A stretch of DNA of 64,000 nucleotides from Streptomyces sedi (lineage in GTDB: Bacteria; Actinomycetota; Actinomycetes; Streptomycetales; Streptomycetaceae), in NCBI RefSeq assembly GCF_006335015.1, contig NZ_VDGT01000004.1, positions 124,001 through 188,000 of the forward strand. Direction: 5' to 3'. The notes under the pieces were generated by a model, which saw only the letters and a program-made list of their open reading frames with translations, searched no databases and had not been told where the DNA came from. A program made the translations under genes and the position numbers. Each line of letters begins with the position of its first letter. The stretch's first letter is position 1. Shown here piece by piece: positions 51,940-61,038 of this stretch.

Positions 51940-52962
51940 ATGACGATCAGGGACTGGACCGTGTCCGAGATAAGCAAGGACCTCCACGCGTGGCTGCCGC
52001 CCCGCCGCGGCTGGGGGCTCGCGAACTGCGGGCTGCTGGTCTCGCCCCGCACCGCCCTGTGGATCGACACCCCCTACGACCCGGTGCTGGCCGGGGCGTT
52101 CCTCGACCGCAGCCGCGCGCTGCTGCCCGAGGGCGTGTCCGTCGACCGGGTGGTGGTCACCCATGGCAACGGCGACCACTACTGGGGCGCCGGCGTCGTT
52201 CCGGAGGCCGAGATCATCGTCACCCGGGGCGCCCGCGACCAGATGTGCTTCGAGCCGCCGCCCCAGCAGCTGCACGCCATGGTCTTCGGTACCGACCCCG
52301 ACTCCCCGCTGGGCGGCTATCTGCGGCGCCACTTCGGCGTGTTCGACTGGGCCACCACCGAACCCGTCCAGCCGCACACCTACTTCAACGGCGAGCTGGA
52401 GCTGTCGGTCGGCGACTACCCCGTGCAGATCAGCGCCCTGCCGCCCGCGCACACCGCCGGCGACCTCATCGTCCACCTGCCGGCGCAGCGCACCGTCTTC
52501 ACCGGCGACGTGGTCTTCGCGTCCACCCCCGAGCAGCCGGGCGACCACCCGGTGCACTGGGCCGGTCCGCTGGGCAATGTCGTCTCCGCCTGCGAACAGG
52601 TGTTGGAGACCGGCGCGGAGATCTTCGTCCCGGGCCACGGTCCGGTGCTCGACCGCGCCGGCGTGCGCGCGCACATCGCCTATCTGGAACGCGTGCGGGA
52701 GGCGGCCCACACCGCGCACGCCGCGGGCGTCCCGGCGCACGAGGCCGCGCGCCGGCTGATCGACGAGGGACTGGGGCGCGAGTTGGAGTTGCCGGAGCGG
52801 CTGGTGGTGACCATCGGTACCGAGTACCGTCACCTGGACGGCACCCAGCGGCCCAACATCGTGGAAGTGATGACCCAAGTCGCCACCCTGGCCCACCAGT
52901 TGACGGCCGACGGCGGTGCTGTCGAGGAGCGGTCCGCCGAGGGCCGGTCCGCCGGTGAGTGA
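51940..52962 (+). CDS. Metallo-beta-lactamase-fold hydrolase
   Basis: 340-aa MBL-fold protein. The metal motif reads HGNGDH (THGNGDHYWG, near residue 75), so the second His of HxHxDH is Asn. PAHTAGD, VFTGDVVF and FVPGHGP supply the other ligands. It therefore probably binds metal in a modified site. The C-terminal helices (AHTAHAAGVPAHEAARRL) resemble those of larger MBL hydrolases. Substrate unknown. It lies upstream of the conservon at a 60-bp gap, possibly cotranscribed. Confidence 0.87.
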   Translation: MTIRDWTVSEISKDLHAWLPPRRGWGLANCGLLVSPRTALWIDTPYDPVLAGAFLDRSRALLPEGVSVDRVVVTHGNGDHYWGAGVVPEAEIIVTRGARDQMCFEPPPQQLHAMVFGTDPDSPLGGYLRRHFGVFDWATTEPVQPHTYFNGELELSVGDYPVQISALPPAHTAGDLIVHLPAQRTVFTGDVVFASTPEQPGDHPVHWAGPLGNVVSACEQVLETGAEIFVPGHGPVLDRAGVRAHIAYLERVREAAHTAHAAGVPAHEAARRLIDEGLGRELELPERLVVTIGTEYRHLDGTQRPNIVEVMTQVATLAHQLTADGGAVEERSAEGRSAGE

Positions 52963-53022
52963 GCTGCCGGTGAGTGACCTGCCGGTGGTTGACCTGGGGC
53001 GACCCTGTGAGACGGAGGAGCC

Positions 53023-54402
53023 ATGACGGGCGCGGTGCTCGCGGCGCTGACGACGGCGTTGGTGGTGCTCGCCGGAGCGCTCTGGCAGCGCCGCCGTGAT
53101 CTCTCACGGCTGCGCGCCGCCGAGGCGCTGGCCCGCGCGGTCGAGGCGAGGGAGATGGGCACGGTGCGCCGCCTCGACGCGGTCACCGGTGAGCTGCGGC
53201 GGCTGGCCAGGGAACGCGTCCCGGCCGCCGCGATGGCGCTGACCCACCCCCACGCGCCCGTCCCGCCGCCGCCCTCGGCGGGCGAGATCGGCCCGGAGGC
53301 CGTGGCCGCGTTGAACGAGGCGCTGGACGCGGTGCTCGCCGCCCTCGGCGAGGAGCGCGAACGGGTGGACGCCGCCGCCAGGGCCTCCATGCGCGGCGCC
53401 ACCGCCAAGGTCCAGTCGCTGCTCTACCAGATCCAGAGCCTGCTCCACGAACTCCAGCACGAGAACGACGACCTGCGCCTGCTGGAACTCGACTTCCGCA
53501 ACGAGCTGGCGCTGCGCCGCATCCAGGCCACCGCCGTGCTCTGCGAGGCGTGGCCGGGACTGGCCCGCACCGACTCGCCGCTGGCCGAGGTGGTCCGCGG
53601 GGCGCAGTCCCGGGTGCCCGGCTACCAGCGCGTCAAGGTCACCAACCACCTGCGCGAGCAGCGCCTCGGCGTCGTCGCCCGCGCCGCCGAGCCGCTGGCC
53701 ATCGCGCTGGCCGAGCTGTTGGCCAACGCCACCGCCTACTCGCACCCCGAGACCGAGGTGCCCGTCACGCTGCAACACGGCGGTGGCCGCGGGGTGTTCC
53801 TCGTCATCGACGACGCCGGCATCGGCATGGAGGAGGACGCCCTCACCCGCGCGCGCCGGCTGCTGGTGGGGCCCGAGGGGCTGCTGCTGACCGAGCTGGG
53901 CAACCCGCCGCAGGCCGGGTTCGCCGTCGTCGGGCGGCTGGCGCGCCAGTACGGCTTCACCTGCCATGTGGAGCCCTCCCCCTACGGCGGCGTCCGTGCC
54001 ATGCTGAGGGTGCCGGCCGAGATGCTCACCGTGGTGGAGGACGAGCACGACCTGTCGGTGCTGGCCCCCGAGCCGGTCCAGGCGCGCCCCACCCCGACGG
54101 GGCGCGAGGGCCACGGTGTTCCCGTCCCGGGGACGGGGGAGCCGACGCCGCGGCGGCCGGTCGACGTACCGGAACCCGACCCCGACACGGCACGCCTGCC
54201 GAGCCGCCGCCGCCGCGCCCCCCGCCACCAGGACGCGACGGGCCTGGCCGACGCACGGGTCGCCGCGCGGACGCCCGAGGAGGCCGACGCCCGCTGGAGC
54301 GCCCTGCAACAGGGCACCGTCAGCGGGCGGAACGCCGTCGGCGGCCTGCCGGCGCCGAGGACGGCAGGCGGACGAGACCACGAAGGAGACGAGGGCACGT
54401 GA
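53023..54402 (+). CDS. cvnA: Conservon histidine-kinase-like protein CvnA
   Basis: 459-aa sensor-kinase-like protein, first gene of a cvn conservon. One N-terminal membrane segment (about 3-18) is followed by a coiled-coil-like region (LRAAEALARAVEARE, YQIQSLLHELQHENDDL) and a HATPase part with the N-box ELLANATAYSHPE and G1 VIDDAGIGMEED. There is no phospho-accepting His in a standard H-box and no extracellular domain, as is typical of CvnA. In the model, it acts with CvnB-D as a membrane GTPase complex. A Pro/Arg-rich tail precedes the next gene, which it overlaps by 4 nt. Confidence 0.93.
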   Translation: MTGAVLAALTTALVVLAGALWQRRRDLSRLRAAEALARAVEAREMGTVRRLDAVTGELRRLARERVPAAAMALTHPHAPVPPPPSAGEIGPEAVAALNEALDAVLAALGEERERVDAAARASMRGATAKVQSLLYQIQSLLHELQHENDDLRLLELDFRNELALRRIQATAVLCEAWPGLARTDSPLAEVVRGAQSRVPGYQRVKVTNHLREQRLGVVARAAEPLAIALAELLANATAYSHPETEVPVTLQHGGGRGVFLVIDDAGIGMEEDALTRARRLLVGPEGLLLTELGNPPQAGFAVVGRLARQYGFTCHVEPSPYGGVRAMLRVPAEMLTVVEDEHDLSVLAPEPVQARPTPTGREGHGVPVPGTGEPTPRRPVDVPEPDPDTARLPSRRRRAPRHQDATGLADARVAARTPEEADARWSALQQGTVSGRNAVGGLPAPRTAGGRDHEGDEGT

Positions 54403-54827
54403 ACACCCCCCAAGCCCGCTCGGCGGACGGCCTCGCCTGGGTCCTGACGCCGCTGCTCGAACTGCCGGGCGTCCGCCACGCGGTGATCGCGACCGGTGAC
54501 GGCCTGGTCGAGGGCAGCTCCCCCGGGCTCGGCAGGGCGTCGGCGGAACGGGTGGCCGCGATGACGGCGACCCTGCACGCCGCGGCCCGCGCCTTCACCA
54601 CCGCGTTCACCGAGCGGGAGGCGCCCGGGCTCCAGCAGACGGTCGTCGAGTCCGAGCAGGGCTTCGCCATCGTCGTCCCCGCCGGGAAGAACACCTCGCT
54701 CGCGCTCTTCGCCGAACCCGACGCCCAGCTGGGCAACATCGCCTACCAGATGCAGGTGCAGGTCGCCGCGCTGGCCCGGGCCATGTCCGCCCCGGCCCGC
54801 CAGCCGGATGCCACCACCAGGCCATGA
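54399..54827 (+). CDS. cvnB: Roadblock/LC7-type conservon protein CvnB
   Basis: 142-aa Roadblock/LC7 protein; LTPLLELPGVRHAVIATGDG, SAERVAAMTATLHAAARAFT, and a C-terminal LFAEPDAQLGNIAYQM helix are typical of MglB-like GTPase regulators. GTG start overlaps cvnA, and the stop overlaps cvnC. Confidence 0.94.
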   Translation: MNTPQARSADGLAWVLTPLLELPGVRHAVIATGDGLVEGSSPGLGRASAERVAAMTATLHAAARAFTTAFTEREAPGLQQTVVESEQGFAIVVPAGKNTSLALFAEPDAQLGNIAYQMQVQVAALARAMSAPARQPDATTRP

Positions 54828-55195
54828 GCCGTGCGCCCCGACGCCGACTCGTCCCCGCCTATCTGGTCACCGGCGGGCGGCAGCTGACCTCGCGCGCGGA
54901 CCTGGACCGGCTCTCCGTGCTGACCCTGGCCGACGCCAAGCTCACCGAGACACCCGAGGCCACCGCGGGTATCGGGCCCGAACACCACCGGCTGTGCGCC
55001 CTGTTAGCGCCCGGTTCCCTCAGCCTGGTCGAGTGCGCCGCCCATCTGGGGCTGCCGGTCAGCGCCACCGTGGTCGTCGCGGCCGATCTGATCGAAAGCG
55101 GCCACCTGCAAGCGCGGGGACCGGTGCCCCGGGCGCAAGAGATAGACCGTTCGCTCGTGGAGAGGCTTCTCGTTGGACTCCGCACCCTCCGTTGA
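54824..55195 (+). CDS. cvnC: DUF742 conservon protein CvnC
   Basis: 123-aa DUF742 protein: RRLVPAYLVTGGRQLTSR at the start, HHRLCALLAPGSLSLVECAAHLGLPVS, VAADLIESGHLQAR with a winged-helix-like pattern. It contains a rare TTA leucine codon at 55004-55006 (CALLAPG), so translation should depend on bldA tRNA. It overlaps cvnB and the start of cvnD. Confidence 0.94.
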   Translation: MSRAPRRRLVPAYLVTGGRQLTSRADLDRLSVLTLADAKLTETPEATAGIGPEHHRLCALLAPGSLSLVECAAHLGLPVSATVVVAADLIESGHLQARGPVPRAQEIDRSLVERLLVGLRTLR

Positions 55196-55775
55196 CCTGG
55201 TCGGATACCTGCCAGCCGGCGGACAGACCCTGATGAAGCTGGTGGTCACCGGCCCGTTCGGAGTGGGCAAGACCACCTTGATCCGGACCCTCTCCGAGAT
55301 CCCTCCCCTGCACACCGAGGAGGCGATGACCGAGACCGGCGCCGGGCACGACGACCTCGCCGGCGTGCCCGACAAGACGACGACGACCGTCGCCGTCGAC
55401 TTCGGCCGGCTCACCGTCCCGGGCGAGCTGGTGCTCTACCTCTTCGGCACGCCGGGACAGGAGCGGTTCTTCCCGCTGTGGGAGGACATCGCGCGCGGCG
55501 CGCTGGGCGCGTTGGTGCTGGCCGACACGCGGCGGCTCGGCGACTCGTTCCCCGTCATGGACATGGTCGAGGAGCAGGGGCTGCCCTACGCGGTCGCCGT
55601 CAACCGCTTCCCCGACGCGCCCACCTACGGCGACGAGGTGCTCCGCAAACACCTCGACCTGCACCCGAGCACCCCACTGGTGCAGTGCGACGCGCGCGAA
55701 CGCCGCAGCAGCGTGGAGCCCCTGATCGCGCTGGCCGAGCACGTACTGACCCGACTACCCGAGGACCGGCCATGA
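55173..55775 (+). CDS. cvnD: Ras-like small GTPase CvnD
   Basis: 200-aa small GTPase of the conservon. The P-loop is VTGPFGVGKTTLI, switch II reads YLFGTPGQERFF, and the specificity motif VAVNRF replaces the usual NKxD with N-R-F-P-D. A TTG at 55173 is taken as start; it overlaps cvnC. CvnD is thought to cycle between GDP and GTP on a CvnA/B/C complex. Confidence 0.94.
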   Translation: MDSAPSVDLVGYLPAGGQTLMKLVVTGPFGVGKTTLIRTLSEIPPLHTEEAMTETGAGHDDLAGVPDKTTTTVAVDFGRLTVPGELVLYLFGTPGQERFFPLWEDIARGALGALVLADTRRLGDSFPVMDMVEEQGLPYAVAVNRFPDAPTYGDEVLRKHLDLHPSTPLVQCDARERRSSVEPLIALAEHVLTRLPEDRP

Positions 55776-56965
55776 CCACCTCGACCCCGCTCGCCCTCTA
55801 CGGCCCGGACTTCGCGGCCGACCCGGCAGGCCACTACGAGCGGCTGCGGGTGCACGGCCCCGTGGCGCCGGTCGAGTTGGCGCCCGGAGTGCGGGCGCTG
55901 CTGGTCACCGACTACCAGGCGGCACTCGACCTGCTGCGCGACACCCACACGTTCTCCAAGGACCCGCGCGGCTGGCAGACCACCGTCCCGCCGGACTCGC
56001 CGATCCTGCCGATGCTCGCCTACCGGCCCACCGCGCTCTTCAGCGACGGCGACGTCCACGCCCGCTACCGCGCGGCCATCACCGACAGCCTCGGCCTGAT
56101 CGAGCCGCACGTGCTGCAACGCCAGGTCTCCACGGCCGCGCAGCGGCTGATCCGGGACTTCTCGGCGACCGGCCACGCCGACCTGATGACGCAGTACGCG
56201 CGGCAGCTGCCGCTGCACGTCTTCAACAGCTGGTTCGGCGTCCCGGAGGAGGACAGCGACCGGCTGGTCAACGGCATCGCCGGGATGATGAACTCGGCGG
56301 GCAACGCCGCCGCCGCCTACGCCGACCTGGTCGCCGTCGTGACCCGGCTGGTCGCCGACCGCAGGGTCCGCCCGCGCCGCGACCTGATCTCCTGGTTCAT
56401 CGCCCACCCGGCGGGGCTGGAGAACGACGAGGTGATCCGCCAGATCACCCTCACCATGAGCGCCGGCCACGAGCCCAGCACCAACCTGATCGGCAACGCG
56501 CTGCTGCACATGCTGACCGACCCGCGGTACGCCGGCTCGCTCTACGGCGGCGCGATGACCGCCCACGAGGCGATCAACGAGGTGCTGTGGCAGGACCCGC
56601 CGGTCGCCAACTTCTCGGCGCACTACCCCCGTTACGACACCGTCTTCCACGGCCGCCAGCTGCGCGCCGGCGAGCTGGTGCTGGTCTCCTACGCCGCCGC
56701 CAACCTCCAGTCGAGGCCGCCGGTCGGCCACGACCTGCCGCGCTCCGGGGACAACGCGCACCTGGCCTGGGCGGCCGGCCCGCACGGCTGCCCGGCCCGC
56801 CAGCCGGCGCTGCTGATCGCGATCACCGCCATCGAGCAGCTGACCAGCCACCTCACGGACATGGAACTGACCTGCCACCCGTCGGAACTGCTGTGGCGGC
56901 CGGGACCTTTCCACCGTGCCCTGACCCATCTGCCGGTCAGGTTCAGCACGTTGACCGGTTGGTGA
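55772..56965 (+). CDS. cvnE: Cytochrome P450 of the conservon (CvnE-like)
   Basis: 397-aa P450-like protein. The heme loop is AWAAGPHGCPARQPALL, keeping Cys. The I-helix reads AGHEPSTN instead of AGxDT. The K-helix ExxR reads EVLWQDPP, so the normally invariant Arg is Trp. Function may not be ordinary monooxygenation. It is translationally coupled to cvnD (4-nt overlap), as in the cvn9-type conservons that end in a P450. A strong terminator follows. Confidence 0.9.
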   Translation: MTTSTPLALYGPDFAADPAGHYERLRVHGPVAPVELAPGVRALLVTDYQAALDLLRDTHTFSKDPRGWQTTVPPDSPILPMLAYRPTALFSDGDVHARYRAAITDSLGLIEPHVLQRQVSTAAQRLIRDFSATGHADLMTQYARQLPLHVFNSWFGVPEEDSDRLVNGIAGMMNSAGNAAAAYADLVAVVTRLVADRRVRPRRDLISWFIAHPAGLENDEVIRQITLTMSAGHEPSTNLIGNALLHMLTDPRYAGSLYGGAMTAHEAINEVLWQDPPVANFSAHYPRYDTVFHGRQLRAGELVLVSYAAANLQSRPPVGHDLPRSGDNAHLAWAAGPHGCPARQPALLIAITAIEQLTSHLTDMELTCHPSELLWRPGPFHRALTHLPVRFSTLTGW

Positions 56966-56993
56966 GCCGCCGGGCCCCGGGGGAACGCGAAAA

Positions 56994-57035
56994 CCCCCGG
57001 CGGCGTCCGGCCGGGTGGCCGGGCGCCGCCGGGGG
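56994..57035. terminator. Strong bidirectional terminator after the P450 gene
   Basis: Perfect 12-bp inverted repeat (CCCCCGGCGGCG with CGCCGCCGGGGG) flanked by AAAA on the left and GGGTTT on the right, between the convergent P450 and methyltransferase genes. Confidence 0.8.
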
Positions 57036-57064
57036 CGGTGGGTTTCGGGGTGTGCGCGAGGGCG

Positions 57065-58135
57065 TCAGGCCGTCTTCGTCGCGGAGAGGATCGCCGGGAC
57101 CGGGATCACGTCACTCGGGATCTCGGCCGGGTCCTTGGAGACCGTCGCCGTCACGGTGAACCCGCACTCCTCCAGCCAGCGCCGGTAGACGGAGAGCTTC
57201 TGCGGTCCGCCCTGGCCCATGGTGCAGCCGACGAAGAACGCGGGGAAGAAGTCGACGTTGTAGTTGTCGGTGTCGTGCGGGTCCTCCGGATAGACCGGCA
57301 CCAGCACGTTGACCCGGCCGCCGACGTCCAGCGTGTCGTGGACGCCCCGCAGGATGCGGAAGACGTCGTCCCGGTCGAACATGTCCAGGAAGTGCTTGAT
57401 CAGCACCACGTCGAAGCCCGAGGGGATCTTCTCGAAGACGTCGCCCCCGACGAAGGAGCAGTGCTCGGCCACGCCGTGCGCCCGGAAGTTGGCCAGCGCC
57501 TCCTGCTCCTTCTCCGGCAGATCGAACGTGGTCACCCGCAGACCGGGCGACTTCTTCCACTGATAGGTGTGGATCGCCCCGAGACCGGTGTTGCCCGCGA
57601 GATCCAACACCCGGGAGCCGGCGGGGATGTCGGCGTGCTCGAAGAACCAGGGGTCGATCCGCGTGGTGACCGTGTCCATCAGTGTCGCCCAGGACTCGCG
57701 CAGGTCCCGGTGCTCGGCGACCGCGCCGTAGAGCGTGCCCTCCGCCCCGTACAGCTCCTTCAGCCCGACCAGGGTGCCCGTTCTGGCGCTCTCCGTCAGA
57801 TAGAACAGCTGGCGCAGTGCCACCACCTTGATCATGTTCATGTAGGTCAGCGCGCGCCGCAGATCCTGCTCCGGGACCTCGGCGAGCGCGTCCAGCGTGT
57901 AGCCGCCCGACTCCTCGTCCCACGCGACGAAGCGCTCCTTCACCAGCAGGAAGAGCAGCTGCTCCACCGCGTCCGGCTTCACGTCGACGGCCTCGCCCAA
58001 CTGGGCCGCGGTCAGCCCCGGCCGCTCCCGCAGAGCGTCGACGACGCCCAGCTCGAAACAGGACAGCAGGGTCATGAACCGCGCCGGTCCCACCATGTAC
58101 TCGCGGAAGCGGGCGAGTGTGGCCTCAGGAGTCAT
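57065..58135 (-). CDS. SAM-dependent methyltransferase (O-MT family 2-like)
   Basis: 356-aa methyltransferase with an N-terminal dimerisation winged helix (FELGVVDALRERPGLTAAQL, AVEQLLFLLVKERFVAWDEE) and a Rossmann core with SRVLDLAGNTGLGA as the SAM loop, FDVVLIKHFLDMFDRDD and a typical GRVNVLVPVYPED segment. The D-LAGNTG loop departs slightly from D-x-GGGxG. The ATG at 58135 is 35 nt after the stop of the acyl-AMP ligase, so the pair forms one operon. Acceptor unknown. Confidence 0.88.
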   Translation of the reverse strand: MTPEATLARFREYMVGPARFMTLLSCFELGVVDALRERPGLTAAQLGEAVDVKPDAVEQLLFLLVKERFVAWDEESGGYTLDALAEVPEQDLRRALTYMNMIKVVALRQLFYLTESARTGTLVGLKELYGAEGTLYGAVAEHRDLRESWATLMDTVTTRIDPWFFEHADIPAGSRVLDLAGNTGLGAIHTYQWKKSPGLRVTTFDLPEKEQEALANFRAHGVAEHCSFVGGDVFEKIPSGFDVVLIKHFLDMFDRDDVFRILRGVHDTLDVGGRVNVLVPVYPEDPHDTDNYNVDFFPAFFVGCTMGQGGPQKLSVYRRWLEECGFTVTATVSKDPAEIPSDVIPVPAILSATKTA

Positions 58136-58167
58136 TGCACTGGTCCCTTTCGAGTCGGTTGTCGTCG

Positions 58168-59754
58168 TCACCGCGCCGTCAGCCCCCGCTCTTCCCGGAG
58201 CCGGCGCGACAGCTCGGTCCGCCGCACCTTCAACGTGGCGGTCCTGGGAAGTTCGGCCTGCGGGATGTGCACCGGCTCGGCCAGCTGCGGGAAGCCGGCC
58301 GCCGCTGCCCGCCACCGCTCGGGGTCCAGCGGCTCGTCCTCGTGGGTGCAGACCACGGGCACCGGCCGCTCGTCAGGGCCGCGCACCACGACCAGCTCGC
58401 TCAGCTCGGTCAGTTCGCCGAGCACCTGGTCCTCGACCTCCAGCACGCTGCGCACCCCGGGGATCATGTCGACCTCGCGGTCCAGCATGTGCAGACAGCC
58501 CAGCCGGGAGCGGAAGCCGACGTCTCCGGTGCGCCACCAGTCGCCGCGGCGGTTCTCGTCGTAACGCTCCTGCTCGCCGTGGTACGTCTTGGCCAGGCCG
58601 TCCCAACCGACCTCGATGAAGCCGGGGTTGCTCGGGGACACCGGCCGCCCGTTCCGGCTCACCAGCCGCACCTTCGCCGACCCCGGCCAGGGGAAGCCCA
58701 CGCAGCGGCCGTCCGCCTCGTGGGCCGTCCGCCGGAAGTAGGGGCGGCCGACGGCGGGGCCCACCTCGCTCTGGCCGTAGATCTGGAAGAAGACGGGCGC
58801 CTTCCGGTCCGAGGCGTGCAGCAACCGGCTCATCGTCCGGGGATGTATCGCGTCGAAGGTGCTGCTGAAGCACTTCACCGAGGAGAACGGGCGGCGGGGA
58901 TCGTCGGCCAGCCCCTCCCACTCCATCAGGGAGTTGGGCAGCGCCTCGACGAACCCGGGCCGGTGCCGCACGAACTCCGCGGCGACATGCTCGGGGTCCG
59001 GGTCGCGCAGCAGCAGCACCGGGATCCGCTTGAGCAGCGCCAGCGACATCGCCGCGAACATCCGCGAGTGCACGAAGGAGATGTGCACCGCCACCGTCTC
59101 CCGCATCCTGGTCATCGACAGCAGATGCCACTGCGGGACCAGCCGCGAGCCCATGGTGCGCGGCGTGTGCACCACCAGCTTCGGCAGCCCCGTGGTGCCC
59201 GAGGTGTGGGTGATCATCGCGGCCTCGTCGACGGGCCGGAACCGCGCCTCGACCCGCGGGGCGCCGGCCAGCGCGTCCAGCGCGGCGGCGCCGGGCCGTT
59301 CGCCCGCGACGACCAGCACCCGTTCCGTCAGCTTCGGAAGCGGCACCCCGGCCAGCCGGTCGAGGGTGTCCACGTCGGTCAGCAGCGTCGGCCGCTCCAG
59401 CCGCGCCAGCAGCGCGCCCACCGTCGTGCCGTCCAGGTGCGGCGAGAGCATCACCGGGACCGCGCCGATCCGGGAGCTGGCCGTGGCGAGTATCCAGACG
59501 TCGAAGTTGGCGCTCTTGTGGACGGCGACCCGCCCGCCCGGCCGCACCCCGGCGGCCCACAGCCGGGCGGCCAGGTCGTCGACGTGGCCGGCCAGTTCGG
59601 CGACCGTCAGCCGCCGCCCCGCCTCCGGCAGGACGTCGAGGTCGTGGTCGAGGGTCAGCGACGTGGTGCCGTCCCTGGCCGCGGCTCGCTCCGGCACGAC
59701 GCCGAGCGCGAGGCCGTGTTTCCGTATCGCCTTGTGGATGGACAGGCCCTTCAT
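58168..59754 (-). CDS. AMP-dependent acyl-CoA synthetase/ligase family protein
   Basis: 528-aa adenylate-forming enzyme with its core motifs intact: ITHTSGTTGLPKLVVHT (P-loop), IYGQSEVGPAVG, WWRTGDVGF, then HMLDREVDMIPG and the C-terminal lysine in LPRTATLKVRR. It activates a carboxylate as AMP ester and may transfer it to CoA or a carrier. Substrate cannot be read. It is the upstream gene of the methyltransferase operon. No carrier protein is nearby, so a CoA product or a free adenylate is more likely. Confidence 0.9.
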   Translation of the reverse strand: MKGLSIHKAIRKHGLALGVVPERAAARDGTTSLTLDHDLDVLPEAGRRLTVAELAGHVDDLAARLWAAGVRPGGRVAVHKSANFDVWILATASSRIGAVPVMLSPHLDGTTVGALLARLERPTLLTDVDTLDRLAGVPLPKLTERVLVVAGERPGAAALDALAGAPRVEARFRPVDEAAMITHTSGTTGLPKLVVHTPRTMGSRLVPQWHLLSMTRMRETVAVHISFVHSRMFAAMSLALLKRIPVLLLRDPDPEHVAAEFVRHRPGFVEALPNSLMEWEGLADDPRRPFSSVKCFSSTFDAIHPRTMSRLLHASDRKAPVFFQIYGQSEVGPAVGRPYFRRTAHEADGRCVGFPWPGSAKVRLVSRNGRPVSPSNPGFIEVGWDGLAKTYHGEQERYDENRRGDWWRTGDVGFRSRLGCLHMLDREVDMIPGVRSVLEVEDQVLGELTELSELVVVRGPDERPVPVVCTHEDEPLDPERWRAAAAGFPQLAEPVHIPQAELPRTATLKVRRTELSRRLREERGLTAR

Positions 59755-59815
59755 CCTTGACTGTCTCCTTCGCGGTGTGCGGTGAACCGGCGGGCCGGTG
59801 GCGCGCGGGCACACG

Positions 59816-59848
59816 ACGCACGCCCCCGGCCGGGCCGGGGGCGTGCGT
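59816..59848 (-). terminator. Terminator after the ECF41-type sigma gene
   Basis: Perfect 15-bp inverted repeat (ACGCACGCCCCCGGC with its complement) with a 3-nt loop just past the stop at 59870. Confidence 0.75.
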
Positions 59849-59869
59849 GTGACGGGGCGGGTGGGGCGG

Positions 59870-60808
59870 TCAGGTCGTCCAGGGGCGCAGCTTCTCCGGG
59901 TTGCGCATCGCCCAGATGTGGGTGACGCGGTCGCCGACCACGTCCAGTGCCAGCACCACCACCAGTGCGTCGCCCTGGCGGGCCACCAGTCCCGGCTGGC
60001 CGTTGACCGTGCGCTCCAGGATGCTGAGGTCCGGGGCGCGCTCGGCGATGTCGACGAAGACCCGGGCGACCCGCTCGTCCCCCTCGACCGGGTGGGGTTC
60101 GGCGCTGACGATGCCGCCGCCGTCCGCGACCGTGCTGACCTCCGGGTCGAGCAGCCCGATCAGGGCCTCGATGTCCTTGGCCTCCCAGGCCCGCTTGAAG
60201 TGGCGCACGACGGCCGCGCGTTGCGCGACGGTGGCCTCCGGCGCGCGCCGGGCGCGGATGCGGCGCCTGGCCGAGGAGGCCAGCTGACGGCACGCGGCGG
60301 GGGACCGGCCGACGATCTCGGCCACCTCGGCGAACGGGTAGTGGAAGACGTCGTGCAGGATGAACGCCACCCGCTCCGCCGGCGTCATCGCCTCCAGCAC
60401 CACGAGAAAGGCCATGTTGACCGACTCGTCGAGGGTGACCCGGTCCGCGGGGTCGACGGTCGAGGCGGCCGGCCGCCCCTCGGCCCACTCCGCGCGGTCC
60501 GGCAGCGGTTCGGGAATCCACTCGCCCACATAGCGTTCCCGCCGCGCCCGGGCCGAGCCCAGCAGGTCGAGGCAGACGCGGCTGGCGACCCGGGTCAGCC
60601 AGGCGCCGGGCGAGGCGATCGCGTCCCGCTGCTCGGGGGTCAGGGCGTACCAGCGGGCATAGGTCTCCTGCACGACGTCCTCGGCGTCAGCCAGCGAACC
60701 CAGCAGCCGGTAGGCGACGTTGATCAACTGCCGCCGCTCACGCGGCACCGCGCCCGGCTCCCGGTCGACCGGGGGGCCCGCGGCCTCCTCCCCCTGCGAA
60801 GTGCTCAT
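59870..60808 (-). CDS. sigJ: ECF41-type sigma factor with SnoaL-like C-terminal domain
   Basis: 312-aa sigma factor. Region 2: FxxHRPRL-like segment INVAYRLLGSLADAEDVVQETYARW; region 4: AFLVVLEAMTPAERVAFILHDVFHYPFAEVAEIVGRSPAACRQLASSARRRI; and a C-terminal SnoaL/NTF2-like domain from about residue 200 (VRHFKRAWEAKDIEALIGLLDPEVSTVADGGG). In this group the C-terminal domain itself controls sigma activity, replacing an anti-sigma factor. ATG start at 60808. The divergent DoxX gene is the classical target-type neighbour. Confidence 0.93.
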   Translation of the reverse strand: MSTSQGEEAAGPPVDREPGAVPRERRQLINVAYRLLGSLADAEDVVQETYARWYALTPEQRDAIASPGAWLTRVASRVCLDLLGSARARRERYVGEWIPEPLPDRAEWAEGRPAASTVDPADRVTLDESVNMAFLVVLEAMTPAERVAFILHDVFHYPFAEVAEIVGRSPAACRQLASSARRRIRARRAPEATVAQRAAVVRHFKRAWEAKDIEALIGLLDPEVSTVADGGGIVSAEPHPVEGDERVARVFVDIAERAPDLSILERTVNGQPGLVARQGDALVVVLALDVVGDRVTHIWAMRNPEKLRPWTT

Positions 60809-61038
60809 CGCTCCTCAACTCCCGTCCGTCGGCGTCTCGTTCGGGGGCACGGGGCGACGGCTTCCGGGTCGCGACGCACCTCACCTCACATTACGAGGCG
60901 CCGCTTCGTCGTAAGGGTGACCGGCCGGTTCCCCGTCCCCCGCCCGCCCTGGCGGGGGACGGGCGCCGGTCGGGGCCGGCTCCGGTCCCGGAGCCGCTCA
61001 CCGTCCCGACCCGTCCCGAGCTTTCGAGGAGAACCGTC

